This document shows positions 33,350 through 43,388 of a stretch of 43,783 bases of DNA, in pieces. The notes beneath the pieces are model-generated. The model was given only the letters and a program-made list of their open reading frames with translations, made no database searches and had not been told where the DNA came from. The DNA is from JBEBSD01 sp040394475 (GTDB lineage Bacteria > Bacteroidota > Bacteroidia > Cytophagales > Spirosomataceae). The DNA lies in NCBI GenBank assembly GCA_040394475.1, contig JBEBSD010000053.1, forward strand, positions 1 through 43,783, in the 5' to 3' direction. The first letter of the stretch is position 1. Each line of letters opens with the position of its first letter. The position numbers were made by a program, and so were the translations under genes.

Positions 33350-34489
33350 ATGCTACATCAACCATCCGAAAACTTAACTTTGATCCGGGAGTCGGTGCGT
33401 GACTTTGCGGCCGCTCATATTCTTCCACACGTACGGCAATGGGACGAAGACCAGTATTTTCCGGCGACGCTCTTTCCCAGGATGGGAGAGCTCGGTATTC
33501 TCGGCATGCTTGTCCCGGAAAAGTGGGGAGGCGCGGGACTCGGATATGCCGAATATGTGACCGCTATTATTGAGCTCTCCAAAGTAGATCCGTCGATAGG
33601 ATTGTCCATGGCTGCCCACAATTCGCTCTGTACCAATCATATCCTGACATTCGGAAACGATCGCCAAAAGGAACACTACCTCCCGCTGCTGGCTTCGGGC
33701 ACCTGGATCGGCGCCTGGGGCCTCACCGAGCCGGGCACAGGATCCGATGCAGGCAATATGCGGACAATCGCCGTACAACAGGGAAAACAGTGGATCCTCA
33801 ATGGCTCCAAAACCTTTATCACGCACGGAAAAAGCGGGCATGTAGCCGTCATTATCGCCCGGACAGGAGAAGCCAGCGACAAACACGGCGCCACCGCTTT
33901 TATTGTTGAACAAGGTACCCCGGGATTTTCGGCAGGTAAAAAACTCGACAAACTTGGCATGCGGGCTTCAGAGACAACCGAGTTGATTTTCCAGGACTGT
34001 GTTATTCCCGATACACAACGCCTGGGAGCGGTCGGCGCCGGCTTTATCCAGGCGTTGACCATACTGGACGGCGGACGCATTTCCATCGCTTCCCTCGGAG
34101 TCGGTACGGCATTGGGGGCTTATGAAGCAGCACTTGAATATTCCAAAGAACGCCAGCAGTTCGGGCAGCCCATTTCCCGTTTTCAGGGGATCTCGTTTAA
34201 ACTGGCCGATATGCATACCGCTATCCAGGCATCCCGGATGCTGACTTACCATGCGGCAGCCTTAAAGGACCGCGGGGAGAACGTCACGCTTGCCAGTGCC
34301 GTCGCCAAATACCATTCCTCCGAAACCGCCGTCAGCGTATCGGGAGAAGCCGTACAAATCCTGGGCGGATACGGGTTCACGAAAGACTATCCGGTAGAAA
34401 AGTTTTACCGGGACAGCAAATTATGTACGATCGGGGAAGGCACCAGCGAGATTCAAAAGCTGGTGATCGCCAGGGAAATACTCCGTTAG
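33350..34489 (+). CDS. Acyl-CoA dehydrogenase (379 aa)
   Basis: FAD-dependent alpha,beta-dehydrogenation of acyl-CoA. The N-terminal helical domain starts LTLIRESVRDFAAAHILPHV; the substrate and FAD-binding strand domain has GTWIGAWGLTEPGTGSDAGN and the C-terminal helical domain FQGISFKLADMHTAIQASRM. The catalytic base is the Glu of IGEGTSEIQKLVIAREI (Glu363), the position used by short/medium-chain enzymes. Chain-length or branched-chain preference cannot be read from the sequence. No electron-transfer flavoprotein or thiolase genes adjoin it. Confidence 0.95.
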   Translation: MLHQPSENLTLIRESVRDFAAAHILPHVRQWDEDQYFPATLFPRMGELGILGMLVPEKWGGAGLGYAEYVTAIIELSKVDPSIGLSMAAHNSLCTNHILTFGNDRQKEHYLPLLASGTWIGAWGLTEPGTGSDAGNMRTIAVQQGKQWILNGSKTFITHGKSGHVAVIIARTGEASDKHGATAFIVEQGTPGFSAGKKLDKLGMRASETTELIFQDCVIPDTQRLGAVGAGFIQALTILDGGRISIASLGVGTALGAYEAALEYSKERQQFGQPISRFQGISFKLADMHTAIQASRMLTYHAAALKDRGENVTLASAVAKYHSSETAVSVSGEAVQILGGYGFTKDYPVEKFYRDSKLCTIGEGTSEIQKLVIAREILR

Positions 34490-34623
34490 GATCCCGGATG
34501 GTGCGGCCGGAGGGGATGCGTCCTACCATTCAACCTTACCTGCCGCCTTATGACCCTGTCGTTAGGGTGTTTATCCGTGTTACGTTGCTTGCGGCAGTTA
34601 TTTAGTATTACTTTACAGTTCTT

Positions 34624-34631
34624 TATTTTTG
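34624..34631 (+). promoter_or_regulatory. Putative -7 box (TATTTTTG) for the SPFH/NfeD operon
   Basis: TATTTTTG fits TAnnTTTG, 20 bp before the start at 34652. TTTAG at 34601-34605 stands at roughly -33 distance. Typical spacing for a Bacteroidota housekeeping promoter. Confidence 0.5.
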
Positions 34632-34651
34632 CAACCTAAATCACCTAATCG

Positions 34652-35569
34652 ATGTTATCGACAGCTTACATTCTCATGATCCTGGTCGTCATTACCGTAT
34701 TGATGGCCGTTAAAGTTGTTCCGCAACAAGCTGCCTATATAATGGAGCGTCTTGGAAAATTCCATTCGGTGCTGCAGCCCGGAATCAATTTTATTATTCC
34801 GTTCTTCGATCGCATGGCCTACAAACACAGCCTGAAAGAGGCCGCTTTGGATATTGCCGAGCAAGTGTGTATCACCAAAGACAATGTACAGGTCCGGATG
34901 GACGGCGTTATTTTTATCCAGGTAATCGACCCTAAAAAGGCTTCCTACGGTATCAGCGATTTCCGGTTCGCCGTCATCCAGCTGGCCCAAACCACCATGC
35001 GGAGCGAGATCGGAAAACTGGATCTTGATAAAACCTTTGAAGAACGTATGACCATCAACCGCGCAGTCGTACAAGCCATTGACGAAGCTGCTATCAGCTG
35101 GGGAGTTAAAGTACTGCGTTACGAAATCAAGAATATCACCCCCCCGCAAAGCGTGCTTATCGCCATGGAAAAGCAAATGCAGGCCGAACGGGAGCGCCGG
35201 GCTGTAATCCTGCAGTCAGACGGAGAAAAACAGGCGGCCGTCAACGTCGCCGAAGGTCAAAAGCAGAAGGCTGTCCTTGAATCCGAAGGATTGCGCCTGC
35301 GCCAGATCAACGAAGCCGAAGGTGAGGCCGCTGCCCTGCTTTCCGTCGCTTCTGCGACCGCCGAAAGTATCCGCCTGGTCGCGAACGCTATCCAAACTGA
35401 GGGCGGCCTGGAAGCCGTGCAGCTGAAAGTTGCCGACAACCTGGTAGAGCAGTTCGGAAAAATGGCCAAAACCAATAACACCTTGATTCTGCCTGCCAAT
35501 TTCGGGGACATCGGTTCCATCATTGCCTCTGCCATGACCATTATCAAATCGGAAAATACTAAAAAGTAA
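34652..35569 (+). CDS. SPFH/Band 7 membrane protein, stomatin/QmcA-like (305 aa)
   Basis: One N-terminal membrane span (AYILMILVVITVLMAVKVV) is followed by the SPFH domain (about 22-180: GKFHSVLQPGINFIIPFFDR, VQVRMDGVIFIQVIDPKKA, TMRSEIGKLDLDKTFEERM) and a coiled, charged tail (about 180-240) with heptads such as AERERRAVILQSDGEKQAAV. The C terminus is a conserved segment (LILPANFGDIGSIIASA). It forms large membrane-anchored assemblies and partners with NfeD proteins. The NfeD-like gene starts 5 bp after the stop, a classic pair. Its role in membrane organisation or quality control is known from homologues only. Confidence 0.94.
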   Translation: MLSTAYILMILVVITVLMAVKVVPQQAAYIMERLGKFHSVLQPGINFIIPFFDRMAYKHSLKEAALDIAEQVCITKDNVQVRMDGVIFIQVIDPKKASYGISDFRFAVIQLAQTTMRSEIGKLDLDKTFEERMTINRAVVQAIDEAAISWGVKVLRYEIKNITPPQSVLIAMEKQMQAERERRAVILQSDGEKQAAVNVAEGQKQKAVLESEGLRLRQINEAEGEAAALLSVASATAESIRLVANAIQTEGGLEAVQLKVADNLVEQFGKMAKTNNTLILPANFGDIGSIIASAMTIIKSENTKK

Positions 35570-35574
35570 CCATT

Positions 35575-36012
35575 ATGGATTTACCCCTTCCTCAAATATG
35601 GCTGATCATCGGACTGATCCTGTTGCTTGCTGAGTTGGTGAGTGTGACGCTTGTATTTGTCTTTTTAGCTATTGCCGCTCTTATCATTGCCTTTCTCGGT
35701 TCGATCGGGTTGATTAATTCCTGGGAATACCAGCTCATTTTATTTTCTGTCATTTCATTAGTCAGTACCCTGCTTCTCCGGAAACCCGCGAAGCAATGGC
35801 TCAATAAATCCCGGCAAAAAGAATACACGGAATACACCGGTGAAACGGCGATGGTGATTACGGATATTCCGGCTGACGGAGAGGGGAAAATTTTTTACCG
35901 GGGAGCGGAATGGATCGCTGTCTCCCATCACCACACTCCCATTGAAGCGGGCAGCAAAGTGACCATTGTCCGGGCAGACGGCATCAGGCTGATCGTCGAG
36001 GAAAGTACCTGA
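35575..36012 (+). CDS. NfeD-family membrane protein, short form (145 aa)
   Basis: Three membrane spans in the first 65 residues (IWLIIGLILLLAELVSVTL, FLAIAALIIAFLGSIGL, YQLILFSVISLVSTLLL), then a soluble OB-like domain (about 88-143: GETAMVITDIPADGEGKIF, RGAEWIAVSHHHTPIEAG, VTIVRADGIRLIVEE). It lacks the N-terminal protease domain of long NfeD proteins and so is the short form paired with SPFH proteins. Five bp after the SPFH gene, probably co-translated with it. A strong terminator follows directly. Confidence 0.93.
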   Translation: MDLPLPQIWLIIGLILLLAELVSVTLVFVFLAIAALIIAFLGSIGLINSWEYQLILFSVISLVSTLLLRKPAKQWLNKSRQKEYTEYTGETAMVITDIPADGEGKIFYRGAEWIAVSHHHTPIEAGSKVTIVRADGIRLIVEEST

Positions 36013-36025
36013 TATGCCAGGCACA

Positions 36026-36072
36026 AAAAAAGCGGGTGTTTTACAGAAATCGTGTAAAACACCCGCTTTTTT
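36026..36072. terminator. Bidirectional terminator between nfeD-like and alkaline phosphatase genes
   Basis: A perfect 20-bp stem (36026-36045, AAAAAAGCGGGTGTTTTACA, and its complement at 36053-36072) with a 7-nt loop. A6 and T6 flank a GC-rich centre, so it ends both the plus-strand SPFH/NfeD operon and the minus-strand phosphatase gene. Confidence 0.95.
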
Positions 36073-36082
36073 ACGTTCCCTG

Positions 36083-37732
36083 CTATTTCAGGGCCTCGGC
36101 CACAGGTTCTCCTATGCTGCCGCTCGGCGGCAGTATATTCAGCAAAGCAGAAATGGTCGGGGCAATATCGGCAATCGTGGTACGGCGCACTGTTTCTCCG
36201 TGTTTCACACCCCAGCCGAACAATGCAAACGGAACCTGGGTATCATAGTTATACGGGGATCCGTGAGTAGTTCCGGTACTTCCGCCGGCAAACCATCCCG
36301 GCCGGGGTACGATCTGGATGTCGCCGCTCCTTTTCACATTGATCAGGTTCCGGTACAGCGCTTCCTGGTAGGGCGGTATTTGTTCCTTATAAAGAGTTTT
36401 CAGGTTCAGCACATCGGCTACGGACGGATCTGCAATGATCGCCTGCTTGATCACAGCATGCACATCCTCCTGGGTAATCCCTTTCTTCTTCAACACGTCA
36501 TGATCGAGGTAAAACTGATAGTTCTGCACCGAACGGATGTATTCTCCTTCCCCGAACGCATCCCGGAGCGCTCCCTTCACTTCGTCGCCCAGCTTGCTCT
36601 GGTTCATGGTGCCCGCAGGCAGGTTATGCTCCTGCCAGAAAGCAGGCACATCCATTACCCCGTGATCGGCCGAAATGAAAACGGTATAATTCCCTTTTCC
36701 AACCCAGCCATCCAAAAATGAAAAAATCTCGGCAAAATCTCGGTCCAGTTTCAGGTAGACGTCCTGAATCTCCACCGATGTAGGTCCGTACGAATGGCCG
36801 ACCGCATCCGGAGCCGAGAAGCTCAGCGCCAGGAAATCCGTAAACTGGCCTTTCCCCAGGTTTTCGTTTTTCGCTGCCAGTATGGCCAGGTCCTTAATCA
36901 GGGTATTCCCCCAGGGAGTCGCTGCGACAGTCCCGAAGACATTCCCCGCATTGCCCGCCAGGTCGTGCGGAAAGGTAGACGTTTCCTCTCCTGCCAGCTT
37001 TTTCTCCCACGGCACATTGTCAGCCGTACTCTCGGTATACTGCTCCAGGGGCAAAAGCGTCTTCCATCCTTCCTTGGCGTATTGCGACGGGTACTTTTTA
37101 TCATTAAAATCCTGCATCCATTTCGGCAGCTGATCCATGTAAAACGTACTGGTTATAAAGTTTCCCGTCCGGGAATCAAACCAGTAGGCGGCGTTGGCGG
37201 TATGGCCGGCAGGCAAAATAGCTCCCCGGTTTTTAATAGAAATCCCGATCGATTTTGACCGGAAGTTGGTCGCCAGTTTCAATTGGTCGGCAATCGTACT
37301 GGTCAGCAGGTTTTTGGGAGACATCTTACCGGCCCCGGTAGTGTTGCTGCCTACTACCTCCACCGTACTGTCTTCCACACAATAAACCCCTCTTCCATCG
37401 ATGGGATCATACCAGTCATTCCCGATAATGCCATGGATTGCCGGCGCCGATCCGGTATAGACCGAAGCATGGCCCGCAGCCGTCACTGTGAGGGCGTAAT
37501 GATAATGATTGTTACGGGCATTGAACCCTTCGTTCAAAAAGCGTTTGAGTCCTCCATTGGTATACTTATCATAAAAACGATAGAAATAATCATAACGCAT
37601 CTGGTCAACGATAATACCTACAACCAGTTTAGGACGGGGTACTTCTTTCGAAGCGGAGGCTGCTTTGCCGGTCTGTGCCCATCCGGGTGAACAAACCAGC
37701 AAGCCAGCTACTAACCAAATTAACTTTTTCAT
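36083..37732 (-). CDS. PafA-type alkaline phosphatase (549 aa)
   Basis: Exported zinc-dependent phosphomonoesterase. Signal peptide MKKLIWLVAGLLVCSPGWA. Metal and nucleophile sites: VGIIVDQMRYDYF, LTVTAAGHASVYTGS with nucleophile Thr84, SAPDAVGHSYGP, ISADHGVMD and THGSPYNYDTQVP. The residues that separate PafA from diesterase relatives are all present: Asn105 (GND), Lys167 and Arg169 (IKNRGAILPAGH). These correspond to Thr79, Asn100, Lys162 and Arg164 of the characterised Elizabethkingia enzyme with a constant offset of five. Not gene-clustered with phosphate transport genes here. Confidence 0.95.
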   Translation of the reverse strand: MKKLIWLVAGLLVCSPGWAQTGKAASASKEVPRPKLVVGIIVDQMRYDYFYRFYDKYTNGGLKRFLNEGFNARNNHYHYALTVTAAGHASVYTGSAPAIHGIIGNDWYDPIDGRGVYCVEDSTVEVVGSNTTGAGKMSPKNLLTSTIADQLKLATNFRSKSIGISIKNRGAILPAGHTANAAYWFDSRTGNFITSTFYMDQLPKWMQDFNDKKYPSQYAKEGWKTLLPLEQYTESTADNVPWEKKLAGEETSTFPHDLAGNAGNVFGTVAATPWGNTLIKDLAILAAKNENLGKGQFTDFLALSFSAPDAVGHSYGPTSVEIQDVYLKLDRDFAEIFSFLDGWVGKGNYTVFISADHGVMDVPAFWQEHNLPAGTMNQSKLGDEVKGALRDAFGEGEYIRSVQNYQFYLDHDVLKKKGITQEDVHAVIKQAIIADPSVADVLNLKTLYKEQIPPYQEALYRNLINVKRSGDIQIVPRPGWFAGGSTGTTHGSPYNYDTQVPFALFGWGVKHGETVRRTTIADIAPTISALLNILPPSGSIGEPVAEALK

Positions 37733-37849
37733 ATATGCTGATTAACTAAAAATATTGTTTCGTTTATACGTATCCCGAGGCGGCTGATCCAACCTGCCTC
37801 CGGCAGTCCCCTGAAAAATAACCCGGTGGTAAAAGCCGTCCGGTCCTAT

Positions 37850-38827
37850 TTACTTACTCCTTTCGATAGTAAAAAGTACTAATTGTTTGAGAGATGTTTT
37901 ATAGGGAGTATCCGGTGCTGAAGCTTCCAGCAGTTCCAGCGATTCATCCACATACTTTTTCATCATCTCCTTTGCATAGGCGATCCCGCCGGACTGACGG
38001 ACAAACGCGATAACTTCTGCAACCTTATCAGGTTTATGGCTTTCGTTTTTAACGATCCGGATCATCCTTCTTTTCGAGGACCAATCCGCATTATTGAGAG
38101 CAAAAATCAGCGGGAGCGTCATTTTCCGTTCTTTAATATCAATCCCCAGCGGTTTGCCGACGTCCTCCTCTCCAAAGTCAAACAGGTCGTCTTTGATCTG
38201 AAACGCAATCCCTACTTTTTCGCCGAAGGCATGAAACTTCCGGATCATTTCTTCCGACGCTCCGGAAGAACTCGCCCCGACCGCACAACAGGCGGCAATC
38301 AGGGAAGCCGTTTTCCGCCGGATAATTTCAAAGTACACGTCTTCGGAGATATCCATCCGGCGCGCCTTCTCCATTTGCATCAGTTCCCCTTCGCTCAGTT
38401 CCCTGACTGCCCGGGAAACCAGTTGCAGCAACCGGTACTCCGAATGGTCTACTGACAGCAAAACTCCTTTTGCCAACAGGTAATCTCCTACCAGCACGGC
38501 AATTTTGTTTTTCCACAGGGCATTGATCGAAAAAAAACCTCTCCTGAAGTTCGCATCATCCACCACGTCGTCATGTACAAGCGTAGCGGTATGGAGCAGC
38601 TCGATCATGGAAGCCCCTCGGTAGGTTGATTCTGTGATGGTCCCGCCGGCGCCGGCTGTCAGAAACACAAACATCGGCCGCAACTGCTTTCCTTTGCGTC
38701 GGACGATGTAATTCATAATCTGATCCAGCAAGGGAACCTCGCTTTTCATAAATTCACGAAACTTGGGCTCAAAAGCCTTCATTTCGTTTGCAATGGGCTG
38801 CTGGATAGTAGTAATAGAAAGGGACAT
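37850..38827 (-). CDS. Long-chain trans-polyprenyl diphosphate synthase (325 aa)
   Basis: Condenses isopentenyl diphosphate units onto an allylic primer to make the side chain of menaquinone. First Asp-rich motif DDVVD at 86-90 and second DDLFD at 213-217 (IKDDLFDFGEEDVGKPLG), each typical of this family. Residue -5 to the first motif is Ala81, a small residue, which favours a long product; a bulky aromatic there would stop chain growth early. GKQLRPMFVFLTAGA holds the substrate-binding Lys and Arg. Length and motifs match octaprenyl or heptaprenyl synthases, but the exact length cannot be fixed. Divergent from the patatin gene; the 221-bp gap contains TTAATTTG at 38986-38993, a one-mismatch -7 candidate facing the patatin gene. 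Confidence 0.93.
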   Translation of the reverse strand: MSLSITTIQQPIANEMKAFEPKFREFMKSEVPLLDQIMNYIVRRKGKQLRPMFVFLTAGAGGTITESTYRGASMIELLHTATLVHDDVVDDANFRRGFFSINALWKNKIAVLVGDYLLAKGVLLSVDHSEYRLLQLVSRAVRELSEGELMQMEKARRMDISEDVYFEIIRRKTASLIAACCAVGASSSGASEEMIRKFHAFGEKVGIAFQIKDDLFDFGEEDVGKPLGIDIKERKMTLPLIFALNNADWSSKRRMIRIVKNESHKPDKVAEVIAFVRQSGGIAYAKEMMKKYVDESLELLEASAPDTPYKTSLKQLVLFTIERSK

Positions 38828-39048
38828 ATAGCTGGTACGGCACTTGGAATCCCAAATTTGTCAAAAAACTTTCGTTTAACTATTCTTTTGCGTGAAAAAG
38901 AGGCAAAGCCGTCAAAAAAAAGAACCATTTCATTCGTTGATCCGGCAAAACTCAAAAAAATACCGGTGAACTTCCGGCAAACCCTTTAATTTGCAAGCGG
39001 ATACCTCCGGACCGTTTCCGGGTTGCAGTCCATTCAATCTTACATTCA

Positions 39049-39957
39049 ATGAAAGCATTAGTACTGGGCGGGGGAGCTATGAAAGGAGCCTTTCAGGCGG
39101 GTGCGTTAAAAGCCATTACAGAAACCGGGTTTCAACCGGATGTCATTTATGGAATTTCGGTAGGAGCGCTTAACGCCGCCTTTCTCTCGCATGAAGCCGG
39201 CGTGCAGACGAATTCCAACGAACCGCTGGACTGGCCCGGGATCTCCCGCAAACTGATGAGCTTCTGGCTTACCAATATCACCTCCCCGCAGGCAGTGGGC
39301 GCCCTGCGGTCAAAGGTAGCCCTGGGATTATATACGCTTGTCAGCCAGTTTGAGGGGCTGCTGGACCCGGCGCCCCTGCATCAGCTGATTCACCAGAATA
39401 TTGATATCGACGTTTTAAGAGCCAGCCCGGTGCCTTGTACCGTCGGAGCAGTCAATATCAACAGCGGGGAGATCGTCTATGCCGGGTCGGAGCACGAAGA
39501 TTTTTTCAAATACCTGATGGCCAGTTCTTCCATGCCCATCACCATGCCTGCCATTCCCATCGGACCGGAACAGGATATGTTTCTTGACGGGGCGCTGCGG
39601 GAAGTGACCCCGGTAAGACAGGCCATTGCAGACGGAGCCACTGAAATTGTAACCATCGCCTGTCAATCCCGGATGATCTACCACCGAGAGGCATTCAACC
39701 CGCGCAACCTGATCAGCCTGATCGAAAAAGTCCGGGATATAACCGTCAACCAGATGGTCAACAACGACATCGTCTGGGCCGAAAACTATGCAGAAAGAGC
39801 TACATTGAGGGGTGAGCCCTTTAAGCTGACCGTCATACGTCCTTCGGAACCCTTGTACCTTGATATGCTTCACTTCAACAGCGATGATATTTCCCGGCTC
39901 ATCGTTGACGGCTACCGGGACGGGCTCAAGGTACTCGAAAACCAGACCGTCCAGTAG
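39049..39957 (+). CDS. Patatin-like phospholipase (302 aa)
   Basis: Serine lipid acyl hydrolase with the Ser-Asp dyad. The oxyanion-hole loop is GGGAMKGAFQAGAL (residues 7-20), the nucleophile elbow is GISVG (Ser37), and the catalytic Asp180 lies in MFLDGALREVTP. No signal peptide or membrane span, so it is cytoplasmic or membrane-associated. Substrate may be phospholipids or lysophospholipids; specificity is unknown. Its stop is only 4 bp from the end of the convergent CHU_C-tailed gene, with no terminator between. Confidence 0.93.
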   Translation: MKALVLGGGAMKGAFQAGALKAITETGFQPDVIYGISVGALNAAFLSHEAGVQTNSNEPLDWPGISRKLMSFWLTNITSPQAVGALRSKVALGLYTLVSQFEGLLDPAPLHQLIHQNIDIDVLRASPVPCTVGAVNINSGEIVYAGSEHEDFFKYLMASSSMPITMPAIPIGPEQDMFLDGALREVTPVRQAIADGATEIVTIACQSRMIYHREAFNPRNLISLIEKVRDITVNQMVNNDIVWAENYAERATLRGEPFKLTVIRPSEPLYLDMLHFNSDDISRLIVDGYRDGLKVLENQTVQ

Positions 39958-39961
39958 CCTG

Positions 39962-42880
39962 TCACCGCAGCAGCTGAATCCAGCCTTTCAGGCGCACAGG
40001 TGTTCCGCCCCTGTGAACGGACTCGATCACGGCCACACATTCGTAGTAATATTGTCCTGCCGGAAGTTCTATTCCCGACATATTCGTGCCGTCCCAGTTG
40101 ACCACGTTATCGGACTGACTGGACGTTTCCCATACCTTTACCCCCCAGCGGTTAAACACTTTAAACTCCAGGGACTCTACAAATGCAGAACAGCCTATCG
40201 GTCCGAATACATCATTTTTACCATCTCCGTTCGGCGTAAACACATTCGGGAAACTGATCATTGCGCAATTGTCACGGCATATGGTGTTGCTGGGTTCGCT
40301 TTCATTCCCGAACCGGTTTACGGCAGTGACATAGTAGCATCCGGCAAATGAAGTCAGGCCTTCATGCAGGTAAAAGCTATCCGGCGGCGAAGGCGGACCG
40401 TAAACCGACCCGATGCGCTGGAATGCCTCGCCCTCGTACCGTGTATAGTAGATCCGGTACTCTGAAATCAGCGCAGGGTCGCAATCGTTGTTATCCGCAT
40501 ATTCCCACTTCAGCTCGTTGGTAAACCCTGACTCTCCGCAATAGGATTCCTGGGCCAGCTCCGAACAATCGAGCGGATCGAGGATCAGAACGGGCGGACA
40601 CGGTTTGGAAGTATCCGAAGGGCTGACGCACAGCTCCTGGGAGAAGTTATACAAAAGCACCGGTCTCACCTGGCTGCTGTTGTACGAACCCACGGTTTCC
40701 ACTTTGTAACAATAGGTTCCTTCCGGTGAAAGCGTCAGCGATGCATCGCCGTCGGCCGTGTACCGGTCGGTTCCGTCATCCGTATAAGTAAAGCCGGCGG
40801 GGCCGTCTACATCCACTTCTGCGATCTGGTTATACACGTCTGGGTTGTCCGGATCCTGGCGGTACACGCGGTGTGTCATCCCGGTTGCGTTGTCCCAGGG
40901 AACCTGCGCCACCCAATTGAGCTGGATTTGCGTAAGAGAGGCGCCCCCCTGTCCCAGGCGAACACTGCTGGCCGGCTCTGTCGTATCAAATAACGTCAGC
41001 ACGCCGTCAGAGGTAATGTAGTATTCCAGCTTATAATGATAGGCTTTATCCTGGGTATTCAATTGTTTGTCTACAAACAGCGTATCCGGTGTCCCGGATA
41101 CATGCTGCGTATTGAAGGTCGCAACGGGAGTCGTTCCAAAATTGCCGCCGCCCAATCCTTCTGCACGGTACAGCCGGTACTGGAACGGTCCGCCTCCGCT
41201 ATTGGGATCGTAACCGATAGGCCGCGTCCACCGCACAGTTATCTGGCCATTGGTCACATCCGTTTCATCTACGGTTACATTAGTCAGTAAAGGCGACAAC
41301 AACGGCAGTGTCTCACAGACCTGTTCCGAAGGCATGCTTTCCGCACCTCCTACAAAGCGGTTAGGTTCGGTCGGGCCCGCTCCATGACGCGGAATCCGCA
41401 CGACCATCCGATAGCTGTAAGCGATCCCTCTTTTCAATCCTTCTCCGTTGTCATTGTCGACATAAGAAGTTTCGTCGACCCCTAACCGGGCGATCACGGT
41501 ATAGCCCAGCGCAGCCGGAAGTCCCGTTTCACAGTCGACCGGTGTATAATCCGTACAGCCCTCCTTCCGGTAAATCACGATCTGCGCGCCGGGCACTTTA
41601 CAGGCATATTCATCCCAAGTCAACCGGAAAGCCCTGCCGGAGGCATCTGCTACCGGTTCCGACCGGAGGTTTTTGGGGGCCGGTGCGTACACCTTGATCC
41701 GTAAATTGACCATATCCACCAGCTTTTTAAAGAAGCCGGGGTTAGGCGATCCCGGGCCGGGGCCATCCTCTACCTTAAACGTCACCTCATACATTTCGTC
41801 CCGGATATGTTCACAGCTGGTCTGCCAGCTAAACAGGCCGGTCGCCGTGCCGAGCGGGTTTTGGGTGGCCGCTGTAAACGTAGCCAGCGGCAACGCTACC
41901 AGCAAATCATGGTATACCCCTCCGGAACTCGTTAAGGTCAGCACGTTGGCGTCTTTGTCGCTGGCTCTTACGGTATACTGGACAGAGGTTCCAGCCTCTA
42001 TACACAAGTCGGGAGGGCGCTCCAGTTCAGGTCGGTTATTGGGCGCATCCTCGACAATAATCTGCATGTCACGCACGATCTCTCCGATTTTATTTCCGTT
42101 GCGCCATTCCTCGACCACAAATGCGATATTATAAAACCCCGCTACCGAAGGGGCGTCCCAAATCAAGTCACCGGTGATAGCATCAATCGAAAAAACGGCG
42201 GGAAAGGTTCCATCCTCCTTGGGGCCCAGGGGCGTAACCAGGTTCGGGTGGCGGTAATCCATATTGGTGGAGGTCTTTCCGTTATCAAGGGTTTCCAACG
42301 GACGGTGCAACCGGAACGCCAGGCTATCGCCATCAGCGTCGAAGGCGCCCGGGTTGTGGATGTACCGCTGCCCGATAGCCGCCAGGTCAATAGGGGAATT
42401 GAGCAGTACCGGCGTCCGGTTCATTCCCAGTCCGGCGTTGATATTCAGGAAGGTCTGGATGAAAAAATTACGCTGGTTAGTCGGCGCGGGACCGATATTG
42501 AGGATGTTATTGTTACGATTATCAATTCCAAGTGAGATCCCGTAGGTCCCGGGGGCTGCAAAAGTATAGATCAGCACGTACTCGTTCCGGGTGGTCTGAT
42601 TGCCCACATCGATCATTCCCGCCAGGTCCCCGACCCGTGGTGTCCGGCGGTACTGGGGGTCTCCCGTGATCCAGAAATCTACATACGTCGTCCCCCTGGC
42701 CGCGTTGATCCCCTCCGAGTCCATATTATAGTACCCGGTAAATTTAAGCTCATAGGTCAGGGAAGTGTTCGATATCCGGCGGGCGGTGATTTCACCGGCA
42801 CGCACGTGGGTGGCCTCCGCCGTATGGGGAAGAGCGCCTAAGCCGATGATCAACAGCAAAAATAAAAGTACTGAACGCAT
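39962..42880 (-). CDS. Large secreted FN3-containing protein with CHU_C gliding/T9SS type-B sorting domain (972 aa)
   Basis: Signal peptide MRSVLLFLLLIIGLGALPHTAEA, then an N-terminal domain beginning THVRAGEITARRISNTSL, a cadherin-like Asp-rich region (FDADGDSLAFRLHRP; DKDANVLTLTSSGG), then several fibronectin-III-type modules through the middle. The last about 90 residues are the gliding-motility-associated C-terminal domain: FPNVFTPNGDGKNDVFGP, LEFKVFNRWGVKVWE, NWDGTNMSGIELPAGQYYYE. That domain directs export by the type IX secretion system in Bacteroidota (type-B signal). It is probably a surface or extracellular adhesin or matrix protein. Overall function unknown. Convergent with the patatin gene. 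Confidence 0.93.
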   Translation of the reverse strand: MRSVLLFLLLIIGLGALPHTAEATHVRAGEITARRISNTSLTYELKFTGYYNMDSEGINAARGTTYVDFWITGDPQYRRTPRVGDLAGMIDVGNQTTRNEYVLIYTFAAPGTYGISLGIDNRNNNILNIGPAPTNQRNFFIQTFLNINAGLGMNRTPVLLNSPIDLAAIGQRYIHNPGAFDADGDSLAFRLHRPLETLDNGKTSTNMDYRHPNLVTPLGPKEDGTFPAVFSIDAITGDLIWDAPSVAGFYNIAFVVEEWRNGNKIGEIVRDMQIIVEDAPNNRPELERPPDLCIEAGTSVQYTVRASDKDANVLTLTSSGGVYHDLLVALPLATFTAATQNPLGTATGLFSWQTSCEHIRDEMYEVTFKVEDGPGPGSPNPGFFKKLVDMVNLRIKVYAPAPKNLRSEPVADASGRAFRLTWDEYACKVPGAQIVIYRKEGCTDYTPVDCETGLPAALGYTVIARLGVDETSYVDNDNGEGLKRGIAYSYRMVVRIPRHGAGPTEPNRFVGGAESMPSEQVCETLPLLSPLLTNVTVDETDVTNGQITVRWTRPIGYDPNSGGGPFQYRLYRAEGLGGGNFGTTPVATFNTQHVSGTPDTLFVDKQLNTQDKAYHYKLEYYITSDGVLTLFDTTEPASSVRLGQGGASLTQIQLNWVAQVPWDNATGMTHRVYRQDPDNPDVYNQIAEVDVDGPAGFTYTDDGTDRYTADGDASLTLSPEGTYCYKVETVGSYNSSQVRPVLLYNFSQELCVSPSDTSKPCPPVLILDPLDCSELAQESYCGESGFTNELKWEYADNNDCDPALISEYRIYYTRYEGEAFQRIGSVYGPPSPPDSFYLHEGLTSFAGCYYVTAVNRFGNESEPSNTICRDNCAMISFPNVFTPNGDGKNDVFGPIGCSAFVESLEFKVFNRWGVKVWETSSQSDNVVNWDGTNMSGIELPAGQYYYECVAVIESVHRGGTPVRLKGWIQLLR

Positions 42881-43388
42881 ATATTTAACTACATAAAGGT
42901 CTTTTGCGGAATCTTCCGGCAGTGGGCTGCCGGTTTGGGTCAGCGCTGGCTTTCATAACTTATCAGGCGTTGTACCGGTCATAATTTAAGTACAATAATA
43001 AACAGAAGTAAGCAACCAATGCTAACAAAACTACAACTTTCGACCATAAATACGCATCGCACCTCCTATCTGATCCCAAAACTATCCCGAAGGGTTGGAA
43101 TTAATGCAACGAACAATTCGCATCGTCTCATGTATAAACCGCTTAAAAATGTACTTTTTATTTCCATTACGCAAAATCCGGGCAGTATGTGGCCCCGATC
43201 GATCGTTTTCGTTTTTTCAGGACCATATACTTTGCCGGCCGTTGATTTACTCTTTTGATTTCAGGAAAACAGGTGAAAAGCCGTCTGAAAAGCATTTCCG
43301 ATGAGCACTTTTAAAACGCTCCGCCACCAGGCATTACTGCTCCCGCTGAAGACAGGCACCCCCTTGCACGATTTAGCAAACGGTAAAT
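42881..43388. other. Non-coding stretch without recognisable genes
   Basis: About 500 bp upstream of the CHU_C-tailed gene. I find no convincing open frame, tRNA or hairpin. It is mildly AT-rich, and short frames here have no recognisable domain. Confidence 0.5.
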